Origin: Trichomonas tenax
Taxonomy: Eukaryota > Parabasalia > Trichomonadida > Trichomonadidae
NCBI GenBank assembly: GCA_023091735.1
Contig: JALKBU010000268.1
Coordinates: 1-53,066 of the forward strand
Reading direction: 5' to 3'
DNA: 53,066 bases
In this document: in pieces, positions 31,321 through 40,307 of the stretch
Numbering within the stretch: the stretch's first letter is position 1
Layout: every line of letters starts with the position of its first letter
The notes under the pieces: generated by a model
What the model was told of the DNA's origin: nothing
What the model saw: only the letters and a program-made list of their open reading frames with translations
Database searches by the model: none
Translations under genes and position numbers: made by a program

Positions 31321-31953
31321 ATGATGAAAGCGGCGAATGAAATGTCGTTTACAATTACATTTTTATGCTCAATTTTCTTGATCCTATACTATGTCGGATG
31401 GATTAGTCGTGATTATGCGTATTTTAGTCCATATTTTTTGTTTCATCATTATGAAATTCATCGATATTTCCTTTCACCTTTTTACAGTGAGTCATCATTA
31501 ATAGTTACAATCATTTACCTTATCGTTTTTTACAAAGTTGGCTCAAAAATCGAAGATACACATTTTTATGACTCTCCAGGATCATTTTTGTTCCTTGCAA
31601 TCTACGCACACTTAGGTGTTATATTATCTGCATTCATAGAACCAGAACCAGGTTTGTTGTATCGATTCGTTTTATTTTATTTATTCATTTTTGCAAAGCT
31701 ATTTTCCAATTTATCAATAGGCATCAACAACATTTTCAATTCAACAATTCCTCTCACTTATTTTCCATTTATGTTTATCATAATTCAATTCCTTTTTGTT
31801 TCTAATGATAGAAATGTGTCAAAGCTTTTCTTACTTTTCTGGTCCCACCTTTACTTATTCCTTCGTTTCATGTCTAACTCAATCACACACAAGAAATTCT
31901 TCCAAGCACCATCATGGCTCGATAGCCTAATTTTCAAACTCTTTATATTGTGA
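31321..31953 (+). CDS. derlin-like (Der1 family) ER membrane protein
   Basis: The 210-residue protein has about five or six membrane helices. The first loop, YFSPYFLFHHYEIHRYFLSPFY, matches the derlin segment in which a FxP-IF-xF-xIWRLxTxFF pattern follows helix 1. FYKVGSKIEDTHFYDSPGSFLF corresponds to the derlin YRYCRMLEE-FRGRxADFxFM stretch. Derlins are inactive rhomboid-fold proteins that help move misfolded proteins out of the ER for proteasomal degradation. No catalytic serine/histidine pair is expected. The tail is short and lacks the SHP p97-binding box, as in Der1-type rather than derlin-1/2-type proteins. Met2 or Met8 could also be the start. Confidence 0.7.
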   Translation: MMKAANEMSFTITFLCSIFLILYYVGWISRDYAYFSPYFLFHHYEIHRYFLSPFYSESSLIVTIIYLIVFYKVGSKIEDTHFYDSPGSFLFLAIYAHLGVILSAFIEPEPGLLYRFVLFYLFIFAKLFSNLSIGINNIFNSTIPLTYFPFMFIIIQFLFVSNDRNVSKLFLLFWSHLYLFLRFMSNSITHKKFFQAPSWLDSLIFKLFIL

Positions 31954-32413
31954 AGATATCCTTTATTTTATTATATTTGCTTTGCTTCAAAATTTGATAA
32001 TACATAATTTTTATTACCTTGAATCAAATCATATGATTCCAAGAGCAGTATTGCAACATCATAATTTATACTTTTTCTTTATAATATTGCAGAAAAATAT
32101 TTTTATTTTTATCAAATTTTGAGACCATCATCAAAATTCCATCCAAATCTATCCCTTGTATGTTTATTATAAAGCTTATTATCATATTTTATATTGATTT
32201 TTATATAATTTACCTTTCACTAAAATTTAACAAATAGAAAGAACTAAATGAAATATACTTATTTTGATAATATACAATAAAAGGCTATTACTAAAGCTAT
32301 CTATGTATATCAAAAATATCCAAAAATATTCATTATTCAAAGTGATAATCAATGATTTTCTTTTACGTGGGATCCAAAAAAATCGAAGAAAAAAATCATT
32401 TTTTTTTAGTTGA
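31954..32413. other. intergenic, 460 bases
   Basis: Extremely AT-rich with poly-T runs next to the following start codon. No gene or clear motif seen. Confidence 0.45.
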
Positions 32414-34135
32414 ATGAATTCCAATAAGTTTTTCTCCGCATTCGAACAAATTCGGAATAATTTTTCTCTCAATGCGGAGTCTCTGCGATACATCGAAAAA
32501 CAGACATCAAAAATCGCGCAAAATCCTAAAAATGCGATTCATTATCTCGAAAAAATAAAGAAATATTTACACATTATACCAGAAGCTGCAGAATTATTGA
32601 CACCTATTATAGTTTTTATACAAAATTGCGCAAAATCAAATTCAAACACGAGCAAATTTAATTTACTTTATAATCTCATTAAAAATGTTAGTCAAGAGTT
32701 ATCCACAGTATTCATACGCACATTTTCATTGTTTCTTTCTAATTTAATACCTCCTTTTATATTTATTGAAATCATCAATGCATTATTAGAGAAAGTAAGC
32801 CAACCAACACCAAATATGATACCACCAATGAACGATATTATATCGCATATACATGAAAATCCGATTGCTTTTGTTGCTTCATTAACTGAGAAAGATCTTG
32901 AGAAAATTAACATAATTTATAATCCATCATATGACGTTCCTCTTTCTTTTCAATTTTTAATTATTTGTAACTTCTTTTTGCAAGAAAAAGAAATGAAAAC
33001 TCTATTGAACGCGATCTGGCTTTATAGTTTCAATTTAATTCCGTTTTCAAGCACACAGAGTATTATAGGTAGTGTTGACAATAAGCTTATGGAAATATTT
33101 CAAAATATTCATCGTACTTTGAATCCAATTAATTTCCATCCTTCACAATTATCAAAATACGGACAATACTTCATATATCCAGCAGCAGGAAATTATATAA
33201 CGAAAGAATTGATGTTTTATTTATCAACAGATTCAAAAGAAAATCAAGTCGAAAATATTTATATTCTCGAAAGTTTATCGCGTTTTCCTGTCACTGAAAC
33301 AATTAAATTTTTCGATGAATTTGCAACTACAGACTGCAAGGCTTCTCGCTTCTTTCATTTATATCTTCAGGCTGCATCGTTTGCACAAACAGGAGATGAA
33401 TATGACTTAAATCCATTATTGAACGAATTTGGATTTATTTTAGGTGAAAATCTTAATATTGGAATTGCAACAAATCCTCAATTCTGCTCATCCATGTTAG
33501 AAAAACTCCGTGCAAGTGCAGAAAACTACCATTGGGCTGCAGAAAGTTTGTTAATTAATCAACTTGCAATCACAAACACTTCTGATCCTAATTATAGATA
33601 TCTGATGAGGAAACTTTATAGAAAGTCATTTATTAAGAGGTACTTAGTCACATCTAAGACAAAAATACTGAATATAGCTAATTATGATATCACTGTCTTA
33701 TCTCCTATTATAGATCTTATTAATCATTATGATGCCAGAGCAAAAATAACAACAACATTAAATATGCTCAAAGATAAGCAAACAGCTGTGATCTCGATGA
33801 AGCAGTGCGTAGCCATTTATTATTTGGCGACATTGATTTCAAAAGTCAACTCAATGACAGCTTATGAGAAGCAAATTAATATCATGCAAATGATATCTCA
33901 ATCAGATCCTCCTTACACAGAACTTCATGGTGAATTATCATGCATTGACATCATATTGAGAAATGCAATTAAAAATATATATCACATTGGCAATGATGTA
34001 AAGACTGCAGGAATAGATCCTAATGCAAAGATATATCAGTATGGAAAATTCCTCTTCAAGGCTGTAATATCTGGCAATTATATTACTATTCATCCATTTA
34101 TTAATCCATTTCTTGATCCAAAGAAATACAAATAA
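32414..34135 (+). CDS. unrecognised helical protein, 573 aa
   Basis: ATG at 32414 follows a T-rich run. The protein appears almost wholly alpha-helical with an armadillo- or TPR-like rhythm but no clear consensus (FLSNLIPPFIFIEIINALLEK, YILESLSRFPVTETIKFFDE, MKQCVAIYYLATLISKVN). No membrane anchor, signal peptide or catalytic motif. It might be a complex subunit such as a Mediator or transport scaffold, but I have no sequence motif for that. The base composition is like the neighbours. It is convergent with the next gene; stops are about 50 bases apart. Confidence 0.7.
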   Translation: MNSNKFFSAFEQIRNNFSLNAESLRYIEKQTSKIAQNPKNAIHYLEKIKKYLHIIPEAAELLTPIIVFIQNCAKSNSNTSKFNLLYNLIKNVSQELSTVFIRTFSLFLSNLIPPFIFIEIINALLEKVSQPTPNMIPPMNDIISHIHENPIAFVASLTEKDLEKINIIYNPSYDVPLSFQFLIICNFFLQEKEMKTLLNAIWLYSFNLIPFSSTQSIIGSVDNKLMEIFQNIHRTLNPINFHPSQLSKYGQYFIYPAAGNYITKELMFYLSTDSKENQVENIYILESLSRFPVTETIKFFDEFATTDCKASRFFHLYLQAASFAQTGDEYDLNPLLNEFGFILGENLNIGIATNPQFCSSMLEKLRASAENYHWAAESLLINQLAITNTSDPNYRYLMRKLYRKSFIKRYLVTSKTKILNIANYDITVLSPIIDLINHYDARAKITTTLNMLKDKQTAVISMKQCVAIYYLATLISKVNSMTAYEKQINIMQMISQSDPPYTELHGELSCIDIILRNAIKNIYHIGNDVKTAGIDPNAKIYQYGKFLFKAVISGNYITIHPFINPFLDPKKYK

Positions 34136-34184
34136 TTGTTGTTTATTATATACAAATGTAAAATATAGATATTGTTGATATTAG

Positions 34185-35123
34185 TTACAATTGATTGTAT
34201 GTCGATATTATTTCGATATTTGGATAAAAGCGCCGATTTTGACCCATTACAAAAGGATCACGAATTGCGTATAGGTACCCTTCAGTAGGTGACACTATAA
34301 AGCCTTTAGATTGAATGAAATATTTGGATGGATATTCAATCTGTGAACAGTACTTAATATTGAACTTAGTATTGTCTTCATCCATTTCAGAATCATTAAC
34401 AATAAGTAAAACTTTCTCTTTGATTGATAATTGAACAGAATAAAGAATAACTCCAGGTTCTGTTTTTCGAATTAAAATCACACCTTTATTGGATGAAGCT
34501 ATATCAAGGTGATCCTTATTCAGTGTAATTTTTGGTGCAATTGTTCTAGTAATATATCTCATAATAAATTTAAATTTTGCTGTTCGATAATTATTGCCGA
34601 TGGGTCTACATATCGGAAGGTTAAGTGGATATACTAATGATTCTATTAAATTGCAATAAATTGGGAATATAACTTGTTCATCTGTAAACATTTTTATGAG
34701 TTCTCCGACATTTTCTGGGGCAAAATGTACTACAGGAATGCCTTTTGTTTCATCTACTTCTGTCACACATTTTTTATAATTTTGTTGATTATAAACACCA
34801 ACGCCAAGTTTGTGAAGGTAATTTTTTGCAATGTCATTTATACTATCGTTGCAATTAATCAAAGTATACACTCGTGGGCCAGAATTTTGAAAGACTTGAG
34901 TAATCGATTGATAATTTTGATTTGTTAGATGCGACAGACTCGTTGTATCTCTGGATAGTATTATTTCCTTATTGCATGAAAGTATTTTAACGTGAATAGG
35001 AAATCTGAAATAAAATGTCGTAGGATTACCAAATTTTGGAGCGTTAGGTATCGTATAGAAGCCATATTTTAACACTTCATAGCCACTTGTTAAAAGCAAA
35101 GGATAGACTTCTATTTCAGACAT
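34185..35123 (-). CDS. unrecognised protein, 312 aa
   Basis: I take ATG 35123 (MSEIEVYPLLL); the frame extends to ATG 35156, giving 11 more hydrophobic residues (MIFFVGNFILK), which could act as a signal if used. The protein is mixed alpha/beta, with many strand-like stretches (VRVYTLINCNDS-type segments, GVILIRKTEPGVILYSVQLS, YLYAIRDPF). No family recognised. No membrane segment in the core. It is divergent from the gene at 35267, with about 140 bases between. Confidence 0.65.
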   Translation of the reverse strand: MSEIEVYPLLLTSGYEVLKYGFYTIPNAPKFGNPTTFYFRFPIHVKILSCNKEIILSRDTTSLSHLTNQNYQSITQVFQNSGPRVYTLINCNDSINDIAKNYLHKLGVGVYNQQNYKKCVTEVDETKGIPVVHFAPENVGELIKMFTDEQVIFPIYCNLIESLVYPLNLPICRPIGNNYRTAKFKFIMRYITRTIAPKITLNKDHLDIASSNKGVILIRKTEPGVILYSVQLSIKEKVLLIVNDSEMDEDNTKFNIKYCSQIEYPSKYFIQSKGFIVSPTEGYLYAIRDPFVMGQNRRFYPNIEIISTYNQL

Positions 35124-35266
35124 TTTTAAAATAAAATTTCCAACAAAAAAAATCATCCCCTTTTACTATTTTTATAACCCTATATATTTGAAACTCCAAT
35201 TAAAATTTAAAAGACCCCGAATTAAATCACACCTGTTTTAATATTCCGAACCCTTAAATTTATAAA

Positions 35267-36094
35267 ATGTGTGAATTTGATAAGTTTTTCGAGAATTTCC
35301 CTCTTACATTTGTTGGAAGGGATTTGGCCAATCCAAAAGAAGCCATTTCTCCATCGTCTCTTGCTGATGCAAGATCCCAAATCTTAAAAAAACAGACTAA
35401 AAATCCAGCAGAAGATAACGTTCATGCAATTGTTCAAACAATGTACCTTAATGCTATTGGTGAAGAAGATGACTTTGCAGAGCTAAATCCTAACTCAAAT
35501 AACAAAATCAACGAATTAATACACAATAATCTTCTTAACGCAACAAATTACGGATTTTTAAACGAAATGGAAGAAAATGCGCGTAGTGCTCGCATCAAAA
35601 TCCCTGAAGCAGAAATAAATAAAGCTTCTTATAATCAACTTTTCAGATTTTGCTACGCTCATGGTGTGCACATCACGCATGATATATCCCTTGACGAATT
35701 GCAACGAATGACAGAATGGGTCTCTAAAAATGAAACTGATCACGTTGCATATACAAAGATTCCTGAGTTTATGCAACAAGCTATCGATTTATCTGTTATA
35801 GCACAAAACATAGATAAACTTAGCGACTCATTGGCCCAAGACACTCGATTAACAGATATTATTAGAAATCATGTCAATGAGAGCGAAGAAAAGCTCGATT
35901 TGACAAGCAAATCACTTACAGATATAGCCCAATTAAATCAATATCTCATTCAGGATGGAAGAACTCTTCCTGCAATGAAATTCCAGGATAACGCATTGAA
36001 CTCATATGCGGAGCCACATTATACTGCTCCAGATGAAAATTTTCCTATAGAGAGCGAAGAACAACCAGATGAAGAAATTCAATCCAATGAATAA
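35267..36094 (+). CDS. unrecognised acidic helical protein, 275 aa
   Basis: Starts at ATG 35267 (MCEFDKFFENF). It is predicted helical, with a central LFRFCYAHGVHITHDISLDE segment, then a likely coiled coil (residues ~165-225) and a disordered acidic tail (EEQPDEEIQSNE). No family recognised. The absence of membrane or signal sequences suggests a cytosolic or nuclear protein. Codon use is as in the neighbours, so I believe it is real. Confidence 0.6.
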   Translation: MCEFDKFFENFPLTFVGRDLANPKEAISPSSLADARSQILKKQTKNPAEDNVHAIVQTMYLNAIGEEDDFAELNPNSNNKINELIHNNLLNATNYGFLNEMEENARSARIKIPEAEINKASYNQLFRFCYAHGVHITHDISLDELQRMTEWVSKNETDHVAYTKIPEFMQQAIDLSVIAQNIDKLSDSLAQDTRLTDIIRNHVNESEEKLDLTSKSLTDIAQLNQYLIQDGRTLPAMKFQDNALNSYAEPHYTAPDENFPIESEEQPDEEIQSNE

Positions 36095-36490
36095 ATTTAT
36101 TTGATATTGTATTAATATCCTCTTCTGCAACTTTTCTATCTCAGCACATCATAGAAGAAATAGTGTTTTATATTTCATTTTTTGAAATTATTACTTTTCA
36201 TCAAATACCAAGTTACATTATTCACTCACAATACATGTGTCTATGAAAATGATTTGCTGTCTCAAAAATAGAATGAAATGCAAGATATTATTTGGATGAA
36301 ATAACTATTCATTTCAGATACATGATAAAGGTCAGTAAGTCATTGAGTCTTATAGTATACCATTTGGAAGAACAGTGATGGATTAAATCGGAAAATACAA
36401 AATATCATTTCGAAATCTTCTATTTTCGATTGACATATCATTGGAATAATTGTATATATAGATATGAAATAAATATATTTGATGGCAAAG
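36095..36490. other. intergenic, 400 bases
   Basis: No gene seen. A longer frame running in from TTG 36430 is not used because a good initiator precedes the ATG at 36502. Confidence 0.45.
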
Positions 36491-36504
36491 TTCATTATTT
36501 AATG
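36491..36504 (+). promoter_or_regulatory. initiator TTCATTATTTAATG
   Basis: TCATTATT exactly fits the trichomonad initiator consensus TCAYTWYT, a few bases before the ATG at 36502. It fixes the start of the downstream gene. Confidence 0.65.
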
Positions 36505-37080
36505 ACGAGAAGATTTCAAAGTTCATTATTAAACAAAGTGTCAAAGTTTAAGAGGGACGTTCTTTTCGAATTCGAAGAAACAACGAAATTTTTAGATAAC
36601 AATTTAAAGCATATCGAAAGAATTCTTGATGCAGCAGAAATGAATTTTTATTATTACAATAAACTTACTTCTGCTGCTGAAGTGGCCGATAAAATCAAAA
36701 CACAAATCGAAGAAACAAAAAATTTACTGAATCAGGAGCAAAAAATGTTTGGATCTGCAGTTTTGTCACAATTAAATCTTCAAATTCAAGATGCAATCAA
36801 AGAAAATACACAAAAAACGGAAAAGAAACTTGAAGATACAACAATACAGACACCATCTCCTGTTTCAAAGCCAAATCCGAAAAATAAAACCAAACCACAA
36901 AACTACGAGTTTTCACAGGAAGAAATCGCAAGAGTTAATAAATTAATGGGATTCTTAGATGCAGATACACGGTCAAAATCGAATCTTAAAAATTTTAAAG
37001 TCGAACATAGTTTGAATCCCAGTGATTTCTATAATGTTGCAATGGAATTCCTACAAAGCCCCGAAATCGTTAATACTTAG
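36502..37080 (+). CDS. unrecognised coiled-coil protein, 192 aa
   Basis: From ATG 36502 (MTRRFQSSLLNKV). Residues ~10-105 form long helices of coiled-coil type (TTKFLDNNLKHIERILDAAE, ADKIKTQIEETKNLLNQEQK). A Pro/Lys/Thr-rich linker (SPVSKPNPKNKTKPQ) follows, then a small C-terminal helical region (EEIARVNKLMGFLDADTRS). No family recognised; it could be a subunit of a larger complex. It is convergent with the bromodomain gene. Confidence 0.6.
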   Translation: MTRRFQSSLLNKVSKFKRDVLFEFEETTKFLDNNLKHIERILDAAEMNFYYYNKLTSAAEVADKIKTQIEETKNLLNQEQKMFGSAVLSQLNLQIQDAIKENTQKTEKKLEDTTIQTPSPVSKPNPKNKTKPQNYEFSQEEIARVNKLMGFLDADTRSKSNLKNFKVEHSLNPSDFYNVAMEFLQSPEIVNT

Positions 37081-37350
37081 AGGAGGAGCATTATTTTCTA
37101 ATTTATTTGCAAATATTTACTTGTGACTCTGAATATATATTCCATGTGTATCTTATGCAAGTGTAGCATATCTCAATAACGAGCAAATTGGCTGAGAGAA
37201 GCCTAGAATTGGATCATTAATCACGTGTTATAAAGACACACGATAATGAGGTTGTAAATTTTCATATCTGATGTTTGTGAGTATAAAATTGTTAATGAAT
37301 TCAACATTTTTTCTTATTTCTTTATAATATTTATAACAATTTACAAATTC

Positions 37351-38037
37351 TTACATCATGCAGATCTCTTCCAGCTGTGTAAGTGCTGCTGGTGGAAGTA
37401 AATTCATATCAACTGTTCCAGATTCGATCATATCAGGACAAAAGTTCGAAATAACCTTCTTAATTGATTCTCTAGCTTCTGGACGTGTTTCTTTGAGCAT
37501 TGCTGATCTCAATCTATCTAATTCTTCAAGAGGCATTGATTTAATAAGGAATCTGTGAACTTCTGGCTGCGTATCGACATCCTTTGTCTGGAGTTTAGGA
37601 TTAGCAAAAAAAACATCTGACTCACCATGTTCTCTTGAAATCCATGCGAGAGCGTGATTCTTATAATCTCTCTTTATTTCGATAAGTGTTGAATACCATG
37701 TCATAATTGAGCCATCAGCGATAGTTCTCGATAGGTCTCTGAAGATTTTCGATATTTCTGTTGCTGCCATACCAATATAACTCTTTTTTCCATTATATTG
37801 TGTTGCATTTGTGCAAATCAAGTTCATGTCGTCCTTCCATTCTTGCACATTTTTGTACACTCTCGAGTTTAACTTGTTTTGGACTGTTCCTAAGTCCATT
37901 GGTTTTTTAATTTGCTTGAAATAGTCAGGAGCACCGTCTCTTTCTGGATCGACGGGTTCTAAGAATAACTCTGAGATTGGATGTGTTCTTATTTTGTTCA
38001 TTACTTCATTGCATTTCACAATTGTTGAATCATCCAT
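37351..38037 (-). CDS. short BET-like bromodomain protein
   Basis: The 228-residue protein has one bromodomain (residues ~5-110): HPISELFLEPVD, then PDYFKQIKKPMDLGTVQNKL, and CTNATQYNG with the Asn that binds acetyl-lysine. A basic middle follows, then a C-terminal segment (residues ~165-225) like the NET domain of BET proteins: PLEELDRLRSAM, ISNFCPDMIE and VDMNLLPPAALTQLEEIC, cf. IDFETLKPSTLRELE. Animal BET proteins carry two bromodomains; this has one, as in plant GTE and several protist proteins. It should read acetylated histones at promoters. The coding strand has ATGTCAGAAAAATG at the start. It is head-to-head with the kinase gene. Confidence 0.88.
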   Translation of the reverse strand: MDDSTIVKCNEVMNKIRTHPISELFLEPVDPERDGAPDYFKQIKKPMDLGTVQNKLNSRVYKNVQEWKDDMNLICTNATQYNGKKSYIGMAATEISKIFRDLSRTIADGSIMTWYSTLIEIKRDYKNHALAWISREHGESDVFFANPKLQTKDVDTQPEVHRFLIKSMPLEELDRLRSAMLKETRPEARESIKKVISNFCPDMIESGTVDMNLLPPAALTQLEEICMM

Positions 38038-38056
38038 TTTTCTGACATTTCAATAG

Positions 38057-38216
38057 TTACATGTCAAAATCCTGAAAATGTGACTACATTCCTTGAATTA
38101 TAAATTTTACATGTCAAAACAATTATTTCCTGCATTTACATGTCATTTTTTCAAAAATATGACAAAATCATTGAATCTTATAAATTACATGTCAAATACA
38201 TTTTTACATGACAAAT
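38057..38216. promoter_or_regulatory. five copies of TTACATGWCAAA between divergent genes
   Basis: TTACATGTCAAAA (~38057), TTTACATGTCAAAA (~38107), TTTACATGTCATTT (~38135), TTACATGTCAAAT (~38185) and TTACATGACAAAT (~38204). All are in the same orientation in the 200 bases between the BET-like and kinase genes. A regulatory array is the simplest reading. Confidence 0.65.
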
Positions 38217-38228
38217 TTAATCAAAAAG

Positions 38229-38242
38229 TGACATTAATCATG
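38229..38242 (+). promoter_or_regulatory. initiator-like GTGACATTAATCATG at kinase start
   Basis: Same TGACATTA core as other genes in this window, overlapping the ATG at 38240. It supports that start over the longer frame from 38093. Confidence 0.55.
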
Positions 38243-39355
38243 AGTAATCCCGAAGGCCGTCTTAAAACGATCCAAGACTCGTTTGAACTTGTCGAAGAGG
38301 TCGGTAAGGGTGCTTATGGTGCTGTTACCAAAGCTAAAGACAAATTAACGAAGCAGATGGTCGCCTTGAAAATGGTTTCAAGAGACAAAACAGTTAACGG
38401 ATTCCCTGAAAACGCTATAAAGGAAATTAAAATTTTGAGATTACTTTCACAGAATGAAAACGTTGTTCATTTATATAGAATTGAAGCAGACGAAACAACA
38501 AAGGATGTTTACATGGTATTCGAATACTGTGAGTTCGATTTACAAGGTTTGATATATCACTGGTCATCTCTTGGAAGAATGCCGATTGAATACGTCAAAT
38601 GTTACTTTAGACAGATTCTTCAAGTTATTTATTACTGCCACTTAAGAAATATTTACCACCGCGATATAAAACCAAGTAATATTTATGTTAAATTAGATAA
38701 TACAATTAGAATGGGAGACTTTGGTCTTGCACGTGAATTCCCACGTGATAAAAGAGAGAAGGCACCAAAAGAAGCACAGCCGTGGAATGTCGTCACAATT
38801 TGGTATCGTGCACCAGAATTGTGTTTAGGAGCAAGAGAATATGGCCCTGAGATTGATACATGGAGTCTTGGATGTGTTTTGTATGAAATGCTCACAAACA
38901 AAGTTCTTTTCAAGTCAGAGCTTAACCCTGTAACTGGCGGTGAAGTTGTTCGTAATCAGCTCGCATCAATTATATCGAAATGTGGCACATTCGATAAATG
39001 GCCTGAAGCACAGGAGTTACAGTTCTACAAGACAGAGTATCAGGATGCTCTCAGACAGTACCAACCCGAAGCTACTTCTCTCAGACAATATTTAGAAGCA
39101 ACACTTCCTGAGGACTCAAAGGATGCAATTCCTTTATTGGAAGGACTCCTTCAAATCAATCCTAAAGATAGAATATCAGTTAGAGATGCATTCTTTCATC
39201 CTTATCTCGCATCACCTAAAGATCAGTTTAATCCAGCACGTCTTGAAAGACTCACTTTCGATGAATATCACGCCCTCAAGACTCAAGGCAAGAGAAAGCA
39301 GGCAGCTAAAGCTAAAGCACAAGGTGGCAAGCCCGGACAGCCTATGGCGAAATAA
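38240..39355 (+). CDS. CDK-type kinase of the transcriptional group (CDK8/9/12-like)
   Basis: From ATG 38240 the kinase has 371 residues. All catalytic marks are present: GKGAYGAV (22-29), Lys44, Glu62 in a PSTAIRE-equivalent GFPENAIKEIKIL, HRDIKPSN (140-147), DFGLAR (160-165) and WYRAPEL. The N-lobe resembles CDK9/12 (VYMVFEYCEFDLQGLI). The C-lobe resembles CDK8 (APELCLGAREYGPEIDTWSLGC, LLQINPKDRISVRDAFFHPYL). The activation-loop position normally held by a Thr phosphorylated by CAK reads QPWN, with no Thr or Ser, as in CDK8. These kinases pair with a cyclin and phosphorylate RNA polymerase II or Mediator targets in the nucleus. The basic KRKQAAKAKAQG tail may be a nuclear signal. Confidence 0.88.
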   Translation: MSNPEGRLKTIQDSFELVEEVGKGAYGAVTKAKDKLTKQMVALKMVSRDKTVNGFPENAIKEIKILRLLSQNENVVHLYRIEADETTKDVYMVFEYCEFDLQGLIYHWSSLGRMPIEYVKCYFRQILQVIYYCHLRNIYHRDIKPSNIYVKLDNTIRMGDFGLAREFPRDKREKAPKEAQPWNVVTIWYRAPELCLGAREYGPEIDTWSLGCVLYEMLTNKVLFKSELNPVTGGEVVRNQLASIISKCGTFDKWPEAQELQFYKTEYQDALRQYQPEATSLRQYLEATLPEDSKDAIPLLEGLLQINPKDRISVRDAFFHPYLASPKDQFNPARLERLTFDEYHALKTQGKRKQAAKAKAQGGKPGQPMAK

Positions 39356-39472
39356 TAAAATGTGTATTTTGATTTCTTTATATAAAAATCTTTAATATTT
39401 AGAAAAATGACTTTATGTTGGTTTTGGTTTGATAAATAATAAAACGAAATAGATAATATTTTACTATTTGCA

Positions 39473-40294
39473 TTACATGAATGGATTCGATGGATCCTCA
39501 TTATTCTTGGCCTCTGGCTGCTCTCCCTCGTCAACAGGTGGTGCCTCTAATGCCTGTGAAGCTCCGACAACATCGACAGGCTCTGGGGCAGCGTTGACTT
39601 GCTCCTGAAGCTTATCATGTATTTCGCCAATCTTTCCTGATTCTAAGTCGCTCTTAAGTGTGAGAAGGAGGTCTTCAACTTCCTGAAGCAATTTAGCTTC
39701 CTTTTCACTCTCCTCTTTGAGAGCTGTTCCATATGTTGTCCATCCGTACTTAAATCTCCTAACTTTAAACTGATTATAAGCTTCACGTGCGTCAATCACA
39801 TCTTGAAGTTTCTGCTTCGTGAGTTCGAGTGCATCAGCCTTCAGTTTCTTGTACTTCTCTATGTTACCCTCAAGTTTAGCTTGAACCCTTGCATAGCTTG
39901 GCTTCTTTGATTCACCTTCGTTTTTAGCAATAGCATCTTTGAGTTCGGCCTCGTACTCGCGGAATTGGCGTTTCTGGTCGTTGTACTCCTCATTCTTGCG
40001 GAAAACAACTGTGAATCTCTCTTGCACGTCGTTGAAATCTTCAGCATTACGCAATTCAGCATCTGCGATGTGCTTCTGGCAGTCAGCAATGGCTGCGAAG
40101 AGCTCTGACAACTTGTTCATTTGTGGTTCGAGGTTAGAATTTTGTGATAAAACCATAATTTTGACATAATCGCCGAAATCTTTCCAATTTTGGGCATATT
40201 TTTGGCGTCCTTCAGCAGCAGAACGAAGTCCATCGTAGACTTCCTTCATGTCTGTGACTAAAACTTCCTTTTTCGACTTGAAGAAGTTAAACAT
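39473..40294 (-). CDS. BAR-domain-like protein with C-terminal NPF motif
   Basis: The 273-residue protein is a long three-helix coiled coil, residues ~10-225, with spacing and basic patches like BAR domains of Vps5/SNX or amphiphysin type (RSAAEGRQKYAQNWKDFGDY, DFNDVQERFTVVFRKNEEY, RFKYGWTTYGTALKEESEKE). A proline/glutamate-rich tail ends in DPSNPFM. NPF is the ligand for EH domains of endocytic adaptors. I infer a role in membrane curvature during endocytosis or tubule formation. The start lies directly after GTGACATTATTTT, the same initiator as the LRR gene. Confidence 0.65.
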   Translation of the reverse strand: MFNFFKSKKEVLVTDMKEVYDGLRSAAEGRQKYAQNWKDFGDYVKIMVLSQNSNLEPQMNKLSELFAAIADCQKHIADAELRNAEDFNDVQERFTVVFRKNEEYNDQKRQFREYEAELKDAIAKNEGESKKPSYARVQAKLEGNIEKYKKLKADALELTKQKLQDVIDAREAYNQFKVRRFKYGWTTYGTALKEESEKEAKLLQEVEDLLLTLKSDLESGKIGEIHDKLQEQVNAAPEPVDVVGASQALEAPPVDEGEQPEAKNNEDPSNPFM

Positions 40295-40307
40295 AAAATA
40301 ATGTCAC
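40292..40307 (-). promoter_or_regulatory. initiator-like GTGACATTATTTTATG
   Basis: The coding strand reads GTGACATTATTTTATG with the terminal ATG as start codon of the BAR-like gene; compare the almost identical 16 bases at 18544-18559. Confidence 0.6.

Noticed and set aside
36430..36501. TTG-started extension of the coiled-coil gene
   Set aside because: TTG is not a usual eukaryotic start, and a consensus initiator lies just before ATG 36502.
38093..38239. 49-codon N-terminal extension of the kinase
   Set aside because: It covers the motif array and the initiator at 38229; the kinase fold needs only the part from 38240.
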